Positions 31,611 to 42,362 are shown, counted from the first letter of the stretch. The stretch: DNA of 64,000 nucleotides from Catonia carolina (GCA_035578175.1 JAQMRL010000008.1:9772883-9836882); one strand, 5' to 3'. Numbers and translations: made by a program. Notes: generated by a model from the sequence alone, not told the origin.

Positions 31611-34600
31611 ATGGCCGGTAGCTACATTGTTAACGTGCCGAAGCTAAAAGGTAGAGAAAACTACGACGAGTGGGCGTTTGCTGCTGAAAACTTTTTGATG
31701 TTAGACGGAGTGGATATTCATAAGCAAGAATCGACTGATGGAAGTTCTGTGGAAGAAAAGAAGGCGAAGGCAAAACTCATCATGACAATAGATTCGTCCA
31801 TCTACGTTCACATCAAAAACGAGCAAACAGTTCAAGGTGTTTGGAAGCGCTTGAAGTCTCTTTACGATGATTCCGGCTTTACGCGTCGCATCAGCCTACT
31901 TCGTCAGCTGATTTCAATTCGATTGGAAGATTGCGAATCGATGGGAGCCTACGTTACGCAAATTGTAGATACCGCACAAAAATTAAAAGGTACCGGTTTC
32001 CAGATAACTGATGAGTGGATTGGGTCATTGTTATTGGCGGGGCTGACAGAAAGATTCGCTCCTATGATCATGGCCATTGAACACTCAGGAATCACTATCA
32101 GTACGGACGTCATCAAATCAAAATTATTAGACATGAGTTCGGAAGTCGACAGCCATAACGGAACGAACAACGCTTTTTTGTCTAAAGGTTGGCAGCAGCG
32201 GAATAAGAAAAGTAGCAACACTGATACGAAGTCAAAAAAAGCGTCATCGACGAAATCTGTCAAAACGATACGCTGTTACAAATGTAAACAACTCGGACAT
32301 TACATGAATAAATGTCCAAATAATCAAAATAAAAGTGAAACAAACGCTTTTAGTGCTATATTCATGAATAGTGCCTTTCATAAATCAGATTGGTACGTAG
32401 ATTCAGGGGCAAGTTCGCACATGATAACAGATCAGAGTTGTTTACAAAATGTTAGACTCGACCACAAAGTAAAGGACATAGTAGTCGCAAATAAAGAAAC
32501 AATACCAGTAATTTGCTCAGGAAATACGATGATTACAACCATAGTTGATAATTCTAAGTTCGACATTATAGTCAAGGATGTATTGTGTGTCCCTAACCTA
32601 TCAACCAATTTGCTATCGGTAAGTCAACTTATTCGAAATGGGAACAAAGTTAATTTCGAAGAAGAAGTTTGCTGCATACGCAATAGACAGGATGTACTGA
32701 TTGGAAAGGCGAATTTGGTTAATGGAGTGTACAAATTGGATATCAAGTCAGAAAGTTTGGTAGCGTGCTCAGCTACAACTTTGACAAGTGAGATATGGCA
32801 CCGGAGGCTAGGACACATTAATAGCAAGGACCTGAATACTATGAGAAATGGCGCTGTAGAGGGGATATCATACATTGATAAAGCAGAAATTGATAAATCT
32901 AACTGCATCACATGTTGTGAGGGTAAGCAGGCTAGATTACCTTTTTCTCACAAAGGTAAAAGGTGTGAAAATGTGCTTGAAATTGTTCATGCGGATCTAT
33001 GCGGACCGATGGAACAGGTCTCATTGGGACAAGCAAGATATTTTTTGCTTTTTGTTGATGATTGTAGCAGAATGGCATTTGTCTACTTCCTCAAGGCCAA
33101 AAATCAAGCTTTAAAGTATTTCAAGGAGTTTAAAGTTCTTGTTGAGACTCAAACAGGAAAGAAATTGAAGACTTTAAGAACAGATAATGGCGGAGAATTT
33201 TGTTCTGCAGAATTTGAAGATTATTTAAAGAAGAATGGAATTGTGCATCAAACTACAAACCTGTACACGCCAGAACAAAATGGTTTATGCGAACGTCTAA
33301 ACAGGACAGTTGTGGAGAGAGCTCGATGTCTATTGTTCGAAGCCAATCTAGAGAAAAGATTTTGGGCAGAGGCAATAAATACTGCTGTCTATTTGAGAAA
33401 TAGAACGCTAGCTTCGGGATTACAAAAGACACCGTATGAGCTGTGGAGCGGGAAGAAGCCAGACCTCAGCCATGTTCGAATATTCGGTAGTCCAGCAATG
33501 GTCCATATTCCAAAAATAAAGAGGACTAAATGGGATAAAAAGGCAGAAGAGTACATCATGATTGGTTATGCAGACAACACTAAAGGCTATAGGCTGTACA
33601 ATCCGAAAACAAAGAGTATTACCACCAGCAGAGATGTTATTGTTATGGAGAAAATGAAAAACTCAGATATGATACAAGCAGTGGTGGAAGATACTGTGCC
33701 AGTTGTTCAGCAGGAAGAAAGTGTAGAAAGTCAAACCGTGGACCCCTTCGACACAACCTTGACTTCTGAAAGAGATAGCTCAAACACAATAAATGATGAA
33801 ACATATTTCCCGGACGAGACTGCAAGTACATCAAGTTCAGAGGAGTTCAGTGACAGTAGGTCTATGCAAGATGCAACTGAAAATGAGACACTTGTTGAGA
33901 CAGAGGTTGCTGGCACAGAAAAGAGACAAAGAAGAGTTCCAGATCGGTATGGATATAGTAACATGTGTAAAAATAATGAAGATTTGGATGAAGACAGTCT
34001 TACATATGAGGAGGTAATGAATGGACCTGAACGAGAGCAGTGGTGCAACGCGATGGAAGAAGAGCTTAAATCCTTTCATGAAAATGAAGCTTGGGAGATT
34101 GTGAACAAACCAAGTGATGCTAAGGTAGTGCAGTGTCGGTGGGTGTATAAAAAGAAGTTAAACATTGACAATACAGTGCGTTACAGAGCAAGATTAGTGG
34201 CGAAAGGTTATACACAGAGGGAAGGCATAGACTACAAAGAGACCTTCTCACCAGTGCTAAAGTATTCCACACTAAAACTGTTATTTGCCTTAAGTGTAAA
34301 ACTAGATCTTAACATCACACATTTAGATGTAACTACAGCTTTCTTGAATGGCCGCTTAGATGAAACAGTTTATATGGAGTTACCACAGAATTTTAAATGT
34401 GATTCTAATCAAAATAAAATTTTAAAATTGAAAAGGGCCATATATGGGTTGAAGCAGTCGGCTAGAGCTTGGAATAAGGAAGTTGATGTTTGTTTACAAC
34501 AGTTAGGCTATAAAAAGTCCTTGTATGAGCATTGTTTGTATACAAAAACAACTGAAAATTGTAAAACTTTTGTTGCATTGTTTGTTGACGACTTTTTCTT

Positions 34601-35528
34601 GTTTTCTAATTGTAATAAAGAAGTAGAATACTTAAAAAGTGAGTTAAGTAAGAGATTTAAATTAAAAGACCTAGGTCAATTAAGACAGTGTCTAGGTATG
34701 GATATTAAGATACAGAAGGATTGTATTTTTATAAGTCAAGAGAGCTTTATTGATAAATTAGTATCTAAATTTGGTCTGGAGAAATGTAAAAATGTAGAAA
34801 CCCCTATGGAAGTTAATCTTAAATTACAGAAGGGAGAAAATTCGAATTCTAAATTTCCTTATCAACAATTAATAGGGAGTTTAATGTATCTGTCAATTTT
34901 GACTAGACCAGACATTTCATATTGTATAAGTTATCTCAGTCAATTCAATAATTGTAATACAGAGACTCATTATAAACATGCTAAGAGAGTATTGAAATAT
35001 TTGTATAGTACAAAGTCATTTGGGCTAAAATATGTTAAAAATAATTCAGATTTGATGGGTTATGCTGATGCTGATTGGGCATCTGATAATTTAGATCGTA
35101 AATCCTACACAGGATATTGTTTTATATATTCAGATTGTATAGTGTCACATGAAAGTAGGAAGCAACAGACGGTGGCTTTATCAAGCACCGAGGCTGAGTA
35201 TATGGCTGCCTGTGAAGCTACCAAGGAGGCTATTCATCTCAGAAATTTATTACACGAGCTAACAAATAGACAAAATAATGTGCCTGTAACAATTTATACT
35301 GACAGTCAAAGTGCTCAAAAACTTACTGAAAATTCTGTATATCACCGTCGTACTAAACACATTGATGTAAAATTTCATTTTATAAGGGAAGCAGTAGGCA
35401 AAAGATATGTTAAATTAGAATATTTGAGAAGTTCTGAAATGCCTGCTGACTTATTGACCAAAAGTTTGTCCAAAATTAAACATTATTATTTTGTTAAAAA
35501 GATGGGTGTTGTAAAACTAGATAAATAG
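31611..35528 (+). CDS. Copia Gag-Pol polyprotein
   Basis: One frame of 1305 aa, about the usual length for Copia. Domains in order: Gag (residues 1-220); CCHC zinc knuckle CYKCKQLGHYMNKC (about 222-235); aspartic protease DSGASSH (Asp264); pre-integrase HHCC region (H397 on; CITCC); integrase with Asp462, Asp525 and Glu561 (36 apart); reverse transcriptase with FVDD (Asp993-Asp994); RNase H with YADADW (Asp1153) and YTDSQSAQ. Processing would give capsid, protease, integrase and RT-RNase H for making and inserting DNA copies. All catalytic residues I can check are present and there is no stop. Start chosen at the first ATG (31611), which begins the conserved Gag. Confidence 0.96.
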   Translation: MAGSYIVNVPKLKGRENYDEWAFAAENFLMLDGVDIHKQESTDGSSVEEKKAKAKLIMTIDSSIYVHIKNEQTVQGVWKRLKSLYDDSGFTRRISLLRQLISIRLEDCESMGAYVTQIVDTAQKLKGTGFQITDEWIGSLLLAGLTERFAPMIMAIEHSGITISTDVIKSKLLDMSSEVDSHNGTNNAFLSKGWQQRNKKSSNTDTKSKKASSTKSVKTIRCYKCKQLGHYMNKCPNNQNKSETNAFSAIFMNSAFHKSDWYVDSGASSHMITDQSCLQNVRLDHKVKDIVVANKETIPVICSGNTMITTIVDNSKFDIIVKDVLCVPNLSTNLLSVSQLIRNGNKVNFEEEVCCIRNRQDVLIGKANLVNGVYKLDIKSESLVACSATTLTSEIWHRRLGHINSKDLNTMRNGAVEGISYIDKAEIDKSNCITCCEGKQARLPFSHKGKRCENVLEIVHADLCGPMEQVSLGQARYFLLFVDDCSRMAFVYFLKAKNQALKYFKEFKVLVETQTGKKLKTLRTDNGGEFCSAEFEDYLKKNGIVHQTTNLYTPEQNGLCERLNRTVVERARCLLFEANLEKRFWAEAINTAVYLRNRTLASGLQKTPYELWSGKKPDLSHVRIFGSPAMVHIPKIKRTKWDKKAEEYIMIGYADNTKGYRLYNPKTKSITTSRDVIVMEKMKNSDMIQAVVEDTVPVVQQEESVESQTVDPFDTTLTSERDSSNTINDETYFPDETASTSSSEEFSDSRSMQDATENETLVETEVAGTEKRQRRVPDRYGYSNMCKNNEDLDEDSLTYEEVMNGPEREQWCNAMEEELKSFHENEAWEIVNKPSDAKVVQCRWVYKKKLNIDNTVRYRARLVAKGYTQREGIDYKETFSPVLKYSTLKLLFALSVKLDLNITHLDVTTAFLNGRLDETVYMELPQNFKCDSNQNKILKLKRAIYGLKQSARAWNKEVDVCLQQLGYKKSLYEHCLYTKTTENCKTFVALFVDDFFLFSNCNKEVEYLKSELSKRFKLKDLGQLRQCLGMDIKIQKDCIFISQESFIDKLVSKFGLEKCKNVETPMEVNLKLQKGENSNSKFPYQQLIGSLMYLSILTRPDISYCISYLSQFNNCNTETHYKHAKRVLKYLYSTKSFGLKYVKNNSDLMGYADADWASDNLDRKSYTGYCFIYSDCIVSHESRKQQTVALSSTEAEYMAACEATKEAIHLRNLLHELTNRQNNVPVTIYTDSQSAQKLTENSVYHRRTKHIDVKFHFIREAVGKRYVKLEYLRSSEMPADLLTKSLSKIKHYYFVKKMGVVKLDK

Positions 35529-36533
35529 TCTATAAAGTGTTTGTTTCTTTATATAGGTATTTTAGTATTATTTAGTTAAGTGGTGGTATTGTTATTGTTG
35601 TAACTAAATAATAGCTAGCGCCATCTAGTGTATATAATGTGTACCTACCTGTCATTTTGCAAATAAAAGTCAGTCTGTTTTCAACTACTATCCATGCGTT
35701 TTATTAGTTACAAAGATACAAATACGATTGTTTCCTATGTTTTTCATCCGAAAAATTGAATAAAATTGGTTTCAGAGCTGTAAATGCAATACTTTCAGAG
35801 ATATCTTGCATAAAACACAAGAATTGGTGCAAAGAAATAACACATTTTTGTGTTTTAACGTAAGATTACTTCCATGATTGGTAAATAAAGGTGTATTTTT
35901 ATAATAAATTTGTAGGAAATTTAATTCTGAAAAGATTCATGTGAATTACTCAGGAAAAAAATGAATAATAGATATTGAAATTTCGCTTTATTTAAAATCA
36001 AAACAGACGCACATTCTTAACTGCATAAAATATTAACTAATATTTAGGTTGGGAGTAACAGCTGATGATTTATCACTGTTAAATATTAGTTAATATTTTA
36101 TGCAGTTAAGAATGTGCGTTTTATGTGCATTTGTTTTGATTTTAAAAGAGGCGAAATTTCAATATCTATTATTCATTTTTCCCTGAGTAATTGACATGAA
36201 TCTTTTCAGAATTAAATTTTCTACTAATTTATTTAAGAAAAAATACACCTTTATTTACCATTTATGGAAGTAATCTTACATTAAACACAAAAATGTGTTA
36301 TTTCTTTGCACCAATTCTTGTGTTTTATGTAAGATATTTGTATCTTTGTAACTACCTTTAACATTTTTATACGGTCTTACTTCACCGAGGGTACAGAGTT
36401 CAAGGTGAATTTTTTCGCTAGCCGTAACTCGCTAACTAAGCGTTTTCAGGCATATGTTTATATGAACTTTTTTTCTTATTTTTAGCTATAGAATGAGATC
36501 CCAAGAGATTGCAGTATAGTTTTGAATCACCTG

Positions 36534-36849
36534 TATATGAAAAAAACAAGTATAAAAAACAGATAAAGTAAAAATAAATAAACACAATATAAAATCACAA
36601 TAAATTAATAATATTTATTTTAATAAAAAAACAAATACATACATTATAAATACAAAATAAAAACAAAAATACATATAGCCTATTAATTTTTTTTTTATTT
36701 ATTTAAAACTAACATAGATTCTAAAGCACATTTCGCAGTAATAAATAATGAAGCTGCCATATCTTTAAATATCTACTACTTTTATAAATATTATAATTTA
36801 TATAAAAATTCTACAGTACATTTATATTATAACTGTTATAATTACAATA
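36534..36849. other. AT-rich stretch, no gene seen
   Basis: Poly-A/T text without recognisable ends or frames. Confidence 0.5.
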
Positions 36850-36851
36850 AA

Positions 36852-37625
36852 TACGAGGGCTATTCAGAAAGTAGGGAACGTTTTGTAAATAAACAAAAAC
36901 TATTTAAAAGAAAATTTTTTTATTATATACATCTGAAAGAGTGACTAAAATAATACTTTTCTACATAGTCACCAAGCAAATTGAGGCACTTGTCATAGCG
37001 GTGGACAAGCTTCAAAATTCCTTCGTCATAGAAATCCGCCGCCTGCGACCGCAGCCACTCAGTGACGCGCGCCCGGAGTTCCTCGTCGTCGTCGAAGCGC
37101 TGTGTTGCTAGCCAGTTCTTCATTCTTGGAAACAAGTGAAAATCACTCGGTGCAAGATCAGGACTATAGGGTGGATGAGGGAAAACCTCCCATTTGAATG
37201 AATCAAGGAGTTCTTTTGTGCGGTTTGCCGTGTGAGGTCGGGCATTGTCATGAAGAAACAAAATTTTTGACAACTTTCCTCGACGCTTGTTTTGAACTGC
37301 TCTCCTAAGGTTGCGCAATGTTTGGCAGTACCGATCAGAGTTTATTGTTGCACCACGCTCGAGAAAGTCAACGAGCAGCACACCTTGCCTCGTAGGAACT
37401 CCGGGCGCGCGTCACTGAGTGGCTGCGGTCGCAGGCGGCGGATTTCTATGACGAAGGAATTTTGAAGCTTGTCCACCGCTATGAAAAGTGCCTCAATTTG
37501 CTTGGTGACTATGTAGAAAAGTAGTATTTTAGTCACTCTTTCAGATGTATATAATAAAAAAAATTTCTTTTACATAGTTTTTGTTTATTTACAAAACGTT
37601 CCCTACTTTCTGAATAGCCCTCGTA
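36852..37625 (-). mobile_element. Mariner element rearranged into an inverted duplication
   Basis: TACGAGGGCTATTCAGAAAG at the left is mirrored at the right, and the mirror extends about 230 bp inward (36852-37085 versus 37395-37625). Both ends therefore carry the transposase C-terminus. The N-terminal part is absent. The breakpoint on the right is near 37380-37400. Confidence 0.85.
36923..37381 (-). pseudogene. Mariner transposase, C-terminal part
   Basis: This 152-aa frame has FLHDNARPHTANRT (second catalytic Asp) and PPYSPDLAPSDFHLF (third Asp), as in DD34D mariners. The helix-turn-helix N-terminus and first catalytic Asp are lost in the inverted duplication, so it cannot act as a transposase. 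The frame itself is undamaged, which suggests the rearrangement is fairly young. Confidence 0.88.
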
Positions 37626-37721
37626 TGCATATTAAATTTAACTATCTAATGCACTCGTATCACAAACAATATATGTCCACAGGTGATTTTATTTATTAAT
37701 GGACTTGAAGGTTATTTCCTA

Positions 37722-37950
37722 TATAACCCACTGGGTTAGTCAAGTGGTAAAATCGTCACAGCTGATTTTCGGTTGAGAGGAAGGTCCTGGTTTCAAATCC
37801 TAGTAAAGGTAGCTACTTTTACACAGATTTGAATACTAGACAGAGTATTTACCAAAGTACTTTTATAGTTGGGGTTCAATTAACCCCATACTCTCAGATT
37901 ATGTACACGACTACACTTCATTTACACGTCAGATATATTATCATCCGCTA
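37722..37950 (+). mobile_element. tRNA-derived SINE, type 3
   Basis: Head ACCCACTGGGTTAGTCAAGT (A-box-like), B box GGTTTCAAATCCTAGTAAAG, and body TTGGGGTTCAATTAACC. Truncated at the 3' end by a Penelope fragment. Confidence 0.7.
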
Positions 37951-38158
37951 TCAAATTTATTTTACAAAAACATAATAATAATAATGTGAGTGATAAAGAT
38001 AAAGAAAACAATAAAGATTTAATTCATGTGGAATTTATCAAATTAAATGTAATGAAATATACATAGGTAAAACCACCGGATTGTTCAAGAAACTGTTTGC
38101 AGAACACTATTCAAACTATAAAAAGTGCAACCGAAAATTCTCCAATGTAAACTGAACA
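37951..38158 (+). pseudogene. Penelope-like GIY-YIG fragment
   Basis: DNA matches the 57630-57830 coding fragment almost word for word (AATTCATGTGGAATTTAT, ATAGGTAAAACCACCGG, CGAAAATTCTCCAATGTAA). It has lost the ECN codons between GIY and YIG and reaches a stop at the end. It is a broken endonuclease domain of a Penelope-type retroelement. Confidence 0.75.
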
Positions 38159-38172
38159 CATAAACAAAGAAA

Positions 38173-38938
38173 ATCTGGTGTGAAACAGTCACACAACTTT
38201 CTCTTGCCAATGCAAATAATTAACAATATAACCTAACATTAGAAATAAACAAAAAACTAACCTCAAAAAACATAACCTTATTTTAATCAAGAGTGAAAGA
38301 CGCAAAATGAAAATCGACCTCAGTTTGGCTTAAAAATACGGAAAATCACTCTTTCACGCTAAACTAAATGCTCTGTAGAGAAAAATGCTTTACTATAAGT
38401 TGTAGATCTTTTAATTTTCTATAAATTTGATTACATAAACTTTTGTCGTAAAATGCATACTAAGGCCGAAATCTTAAAAAAAATTCAATTTTTCACACGT
38501 TTTCGTGAGAAAAAAACAGAAAATCGCTAATTACTGCTAAACTAAGCGTTATACAAAAAAATGTTTGAAATACAAGTTGTAGGATTTTAAATTCTCTACA
38601 ACTTTTATTATATAAATTTTTGCGCTATAATATTTATTAAAGCCGTAATCTTAAAAAAACAAATTTTTTACGTGAAAACAGCCTGACCAAGAATTTCAGC
38701 AAGCATGGCGCCTATCCTATCTTGTAGAGTATAAAAATTTAAGTAAATAAGGCAATTTTTAAAAAAATCGTAAGACCAGTTTTTGAGAAAATCGCAAAAA
38801 AGTAAAAAATTACACGAATAAACTATTACTTCCGGTTGACACATTTTGATGAAAATGTTCGTGTCGGGTCCAGTAGTGGTATGTAACTTAAGTTTCAAGT
38901 TCGTATGATGTTCCGTTCTTGAGATATTTTGCACGCAC

Positions 38939-39008
<70 letters not shown>

Positions 39009-39105
39009 GCGTACACGCACACACACACACACACAAACACAAACCAATGGCTAAAAACATATTTTGGGTTCAGGGGGTCTGAGAACGTAGTGAGTAGATC
39101 CTTGT
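38173..39105 (-). mobile_element. Helentron/HINE-like element, copy E (5' end lost)
   Basis: The hairpin end ATCTGGTGTGAAACAGTCAC is at the left. The body and a greatly expanded CA/CG/CA microsatellite are present. The terminal GGCAAGAGAAAG at the right is missing, cut near 39105 where Penelope-type text begins. Confidence 0.75.
38939..39033. repeat. Compound (CA)n-(CG)n-(CA)n microsatellite
   Basis: About 95 bases of CA, then CG, then CA repeats inside Helentron-like copy E. The alternating purine-pyrimidine run could adopt Z-DNA. Confidence 0.92.
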
Positions 39106-39230
39106 TACTGTATTCTGGTGGTTTAAAAATATATTTATATTTCAATTATCATCCCCATCTCATTGGGTCAAGGGGTTGCTAATTGTTCTTAAAATGAACA
39201 GATTGTAATGTATAAACATAAGCGAAAAAA
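39106..39230 (+). repeat. Chimeric scraps: Penelope-type end plus SINE type 3 tail
   Basis: TTACTGTATTCTGGTGGTTT matches Penelope-type ends. From 39142, ATCATCCCCATCTCATTGGG matches the type 3 SINE tail and ends in poly-A. Confidence 0.55.
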
Positions 39231-39249
39231 AAAAAAAAATTTATTTGCT

Positions 39250-39400
39250 ATAATATTTATTTGGTTTTACGTATGACTGTTTTGCAATTTGCTGCTAATG
39301 CAGACGATGAGAAGGATAAATAGATGAAAATGAGTGATGAAAAATGCTAGACCTGACCGGGAATCGAACCTGGGACCCCGGCACAGACGCTTATAACCGA
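39250..39400 (-). mobile_element. tRNA-derived SINE, type 1 relative
   Basis: TTTTACGTATGACTGTTTTG, GCTGCTAATGCAGACGATGA, then reverse B box GGGAATCGAACCTGGGACC. Confidence 0.65.
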
Positions 39401-39407
39401 CCTATAA

Positions 39408-39825
39408 TTTACTAGAACCCACTGGATTGGTCTCTACATAAAGTCGTCACCACAAGTCAGCTGTTTAAATGCTGATTTTTGCATTTTAAATGCTTTACCC
39501 ACCGGGTTGGTCTAGAGATAAAGTCGTCGCCAAAATCAGCTGTTTAACAGCTGATTTTCGGAGATTAAGGTTCCTGGTTCAAATCCTAGTAAAGGTAGTT
39601 ACTTTTATACGGATTTGAATGCTAGACAGTGGTTACCGGTGTACTTTGATGGTTGGGGTTCAATTAACCATACTCTCTCAGGAATGGTCGGCCTGAGTTT
39701 GGACAAGACTACACCTCATTTACACGTCATACATATCATCCTCATCTCATTGGGTCATGGGGTTGCTTATTGTTCTGAATTGAACAGATTGCAACGTACA
39801 CATATTAGGAATTTAAAAAAATAAA
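39408..39825 (+). mobile_element. tRNA-derived SINE, type 3: a partial and a full copy
   Basis: 39415-39480 is a partial head. The full copy starts near 39487 with ACCCACCGGGTTGGTCTAGA, B box GGTTCCTGGTTCAAATCCTA, body CAGTGGTTACCGGTGTACTT, and tail GAACAGATTGCAACGTACAC plus an A-rich end. It is the best type 3 copy here. Confidence 0.75.
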
Positions 39826-39894
39826 AATAAAAAAATAAAAAAAAATAAAAAAAAAATGCTTTGACATTCGTTTGTTGTATGTGCCCGGTGAAAA

Positions 39895-40050
39895 ACTACT
39901 CCAAAATTAATTAATTAAATTAATTTAAATTAAAATTAATTTTAAATAAAATTTTAAATTAAATTAATTTTAATTAATTAAATTAAATTAATTTTAATTA
40001 ATTAAATTAAATTAATTAATTAATTTTAATTTAATCTTTTAATTTTTTGT
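39895..40050. repeat. AATTA-rich simple repeat
   Basis: Repeated TTAATTAAATTAAATTAATT permutations, highly self-complementary. Confidence 0.85.
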
Positions 40051-40146
40051 TATTTGACCTTGGGGTCTACTTCTTGATCATTTATAACGCCGATGAAAGT
40101 CGTCTGAATCGGAGGCTATTACAAAACAAAACTTTTGTTCTAAAAA

Positions 40147-41073
40147 ATCTGGTGTGAAACACTCACACAACTTTCTCTTGCCAATGCAAATAATTAACAA
40201 TAAACATAACATTAGTATTAAAACATTAGAAATGAACAAAAACTAACCTCAACAACCATAACCTTATTTTAATCATGAGTGAATGACGCAAAATGACAAT
40301 CTAACTCAGTTTGGCTTAAAAATACGGAAAATCACGCTTTCACGCTAAACTAGGCTCTGTAGAGAAAAATGCTCAAAACAAAAGTTGTAGATCTTTTAAT
40401 TTTCTATAAATTTAATTATATACACTTTTGTCGTAAAATGCATACTAAGACCGAAAATGTTAAAAAAATTGATTTTTCTCACGTTTTCGTGAGAAAAAAA
40501 ACAGAAAATCGCAAATTACCGCTAAACTAAGCGTTATACAAAAAAATGTTTGAAACAAAAGTTGTAGGTTTTTAAATTCTCTACAACTTTTATTATATAA
40601 GTTTTTGCGCTAAAATTTATATTTAAGCCGTAATCTTAAAAAAACAACGTTTTTACGTGAAAACAGCCTCACCGAGAATTTCAGCAAACATGGCGCCTAC
40701 CCTATCTTGTAGAGAATAAAAAATTGAGTAAAATAGGCGATTTTAAAAAAAATCGTAGGACCAGTTTTTGAGAAAATCGCAAAAAACTGAAAAATTATAC
40801 GAATAAACTACTACTTCCGGTTGACCGATTTTGATGAAAATGTTCGTGTCGCGTCCGGTAGTGGTATGTAATTTAAGTTTCAAGTTCGTACGATGTTCCG
40901 TTCTTGAGATATTCTGTTCACACACAGACACACAGACCAATCGCTAAAAACATGTTTTTTTGGGTTCAGGGGGTCTGAAAACGTATAGATCCGGTGAAAA
41001 CTCGATTTCGAAAAATCGACAGGAAAACAATACTTTCCTTCCTATATATTCATATAGGCAAGAGAAAGTAAAA
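40147..41073 (-). mobile_element. Helentron/HINE-like element, copy F (near full)
   Basis: Hairpin end ATCTGGTGTGAAACACTCAC at the left, GGCAAGAGAAAG at the right. Short CACACA microsatellite (40919-40934) and both internal duplicated units are present. Closest to copy G. Confidence 0.8.
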
Positions 41074-41130
41074 AGGGAATATATATTTCATTAAATTGCG
41101 TGTATATATTACGCTTAATACTTTTTAAAT

Positions 41131-42311
41131 ATACAGTCAACTCCCGATTATCCGCGCACCTCAAATGAAATTTTTTTACATTCTTTTTTCTTAACGTTAA
41201 CATTAAGTAAATTTCTTGTAATGTGATAACATTAAAGATAAAATTTGTACAGCACACGAAGTACGCGCTTTGTAAAGTAAAGCACATGCTTAAATTTGTA
41301 AACACGCGCTTTGTAAAGTAAAGCACACGCTTAAATTTGTAAATACGCGCTTTGTAAAGTAAAGCACATGCTTAAATTTGTAAATACGCGCTTTGTAAAG
41401 TAAAGCACACGCTTAAATTTGTAAATACGCGCTTTGTAAAGTAAAGCACACGCTTAAATTTGTAAATACGCGCTTTGTAAAGTAAAGCACACGCTTAAAT
41501 TTGTAAATACGCGCTTTGTAAAGTAAAGCACACGCTTAAATTTGTAAATACGCGCTTTGTAAAGTAAAGCACACGCTTAAATTTGTAAATACGCGCTTTG
41601 TAAAGTAAAGCACACGCTTAAATTTGTAAATACGCGCTTTGTAAAGTAAAGCACACGCTTAAATTTGTAAATACGCGCTTTGTAAAGCACACGCTTAAAT
41701 TTGTAAATACGCGCTTTGTAAAGTAAAGCACATGCTTAAATTTGTAAATACGTGCATTGTTAAGTAAAGCACACGCTTAAATTTGTAAATACGCGCTTTG
41801 TTAAGTAAAGCACACGCTTAAATTTGTAAATACGCGCTTTTTTAAGTAAAGCACATGCTTTTCTTTGTGACAAACTTATGTTGAGAAAACTTCTGTCCCA
41901 AATCAAAGGGTTTTAACTCAAAAAAACAAAAGCAGATGACTGACTTTTTTAAAACGTTGTTACTTCTATTACAACATAGCTTCTGCACATCATTTGTAAG
42001 TAAACAATATTTTTATATATTTTTTTCTAAATATATTGCATGTACTAATTTAAAAAAATTACAGTAAACAAACATTTTTAGGGGCAAAAAATAATTACCT
42101 AACAACATTTAAAATTTTAATGTTATATTTTGTAATTTAAGTTAGTGTTTTCATTATTGTACATATTTATGTACTTTAAATAACAAAAAATTAATAAAGA
42201 TTTTATACCTATACTACTGTATATGCCTACGCCTTTTTCCGTCATTTTGCGGAATATCCGCGGCGGCACTCGTGCCACCCAATTCCGCGGATAATCGGAA
42301 GTTGACTGTAC
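41131..42311. mobile_element. Pogo-like element with internal minisatellite
   Basis: The left end TACAGTCAACTCCCGATTAT is mirrored by ATAATCGGAAGTTGACTGTA at 42292-42311, both followed inward by CCGCG/CGCGG. TA flanks. No transposase frame. About half of the element is a 41-bp tandem array. Confidence 0.75.
41255..41865. repeat. 41-bp minisatellite array, about 15 units
   Basis: Unit begins AAATACGCGCTTTGTAAAGT and contains AAAGCACACGCTTAAATTTG. Starts recur every 41 bases (for example TAAAGCACA at 41401 and 41442). The middle units are almost identical, the last three have changes (TGCATTG, TTTTTTAAG), and one unit near 41680 lacks five bases. Confidence 0.93.
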
Positions 42312-42362
42312 TTTTTTATTTGTATTTGCAACTTATTGTAAAAAAATTCATATTAACCAGTG

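Larger units (their letters stand above)
31321..35706 (+). mobile_element. Complete Copia LTR retrotransposon
   Basis: Two 120-bp LTRs (31321-31440, 35587-35706) look identical. They are flanked by the 5-bp duplication GTTAC (31316-31320, 35707-35711). Right after the left LTR, GGTTATGGGCCCAGG matches the Drosophila copia primer site, which is known to use an internal part of initiator tRNA-Met. A single uninterrupted 1305-aa frame fills the interior. The ends are TA...TA rather than TG...CA. Everything points to a young, possibly active copy. Confidence 0.95.
31134..36533. mobile_element. Foldback DNA element split by a Copia insertion
   Basis: The left end CAGGGTGATTCAAAACTATA is mirrored at 36512-36533, with TA on both flanks. 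Without the Copia insert the element is about 1.0 kb: two arms of about 480 bp around a short loop near 36045-36080. The right arm lacks about 85 bp present in the left (after the GATACAAATAC-type text). Non-coding. Confidence 0.75.

Noticed and set aside
38668..39182. Frames rich in Cys-Val or His-Thr
   Set aside because: Translations of a CA/CG microsatellite.
41255..41865. Regular 41-bp repeats, superficially CRISPR-like
   Set aside because: There are no unique spacers; the whole unit repeats head to tail. It is a minisatellite in a eukaryotic transposon.
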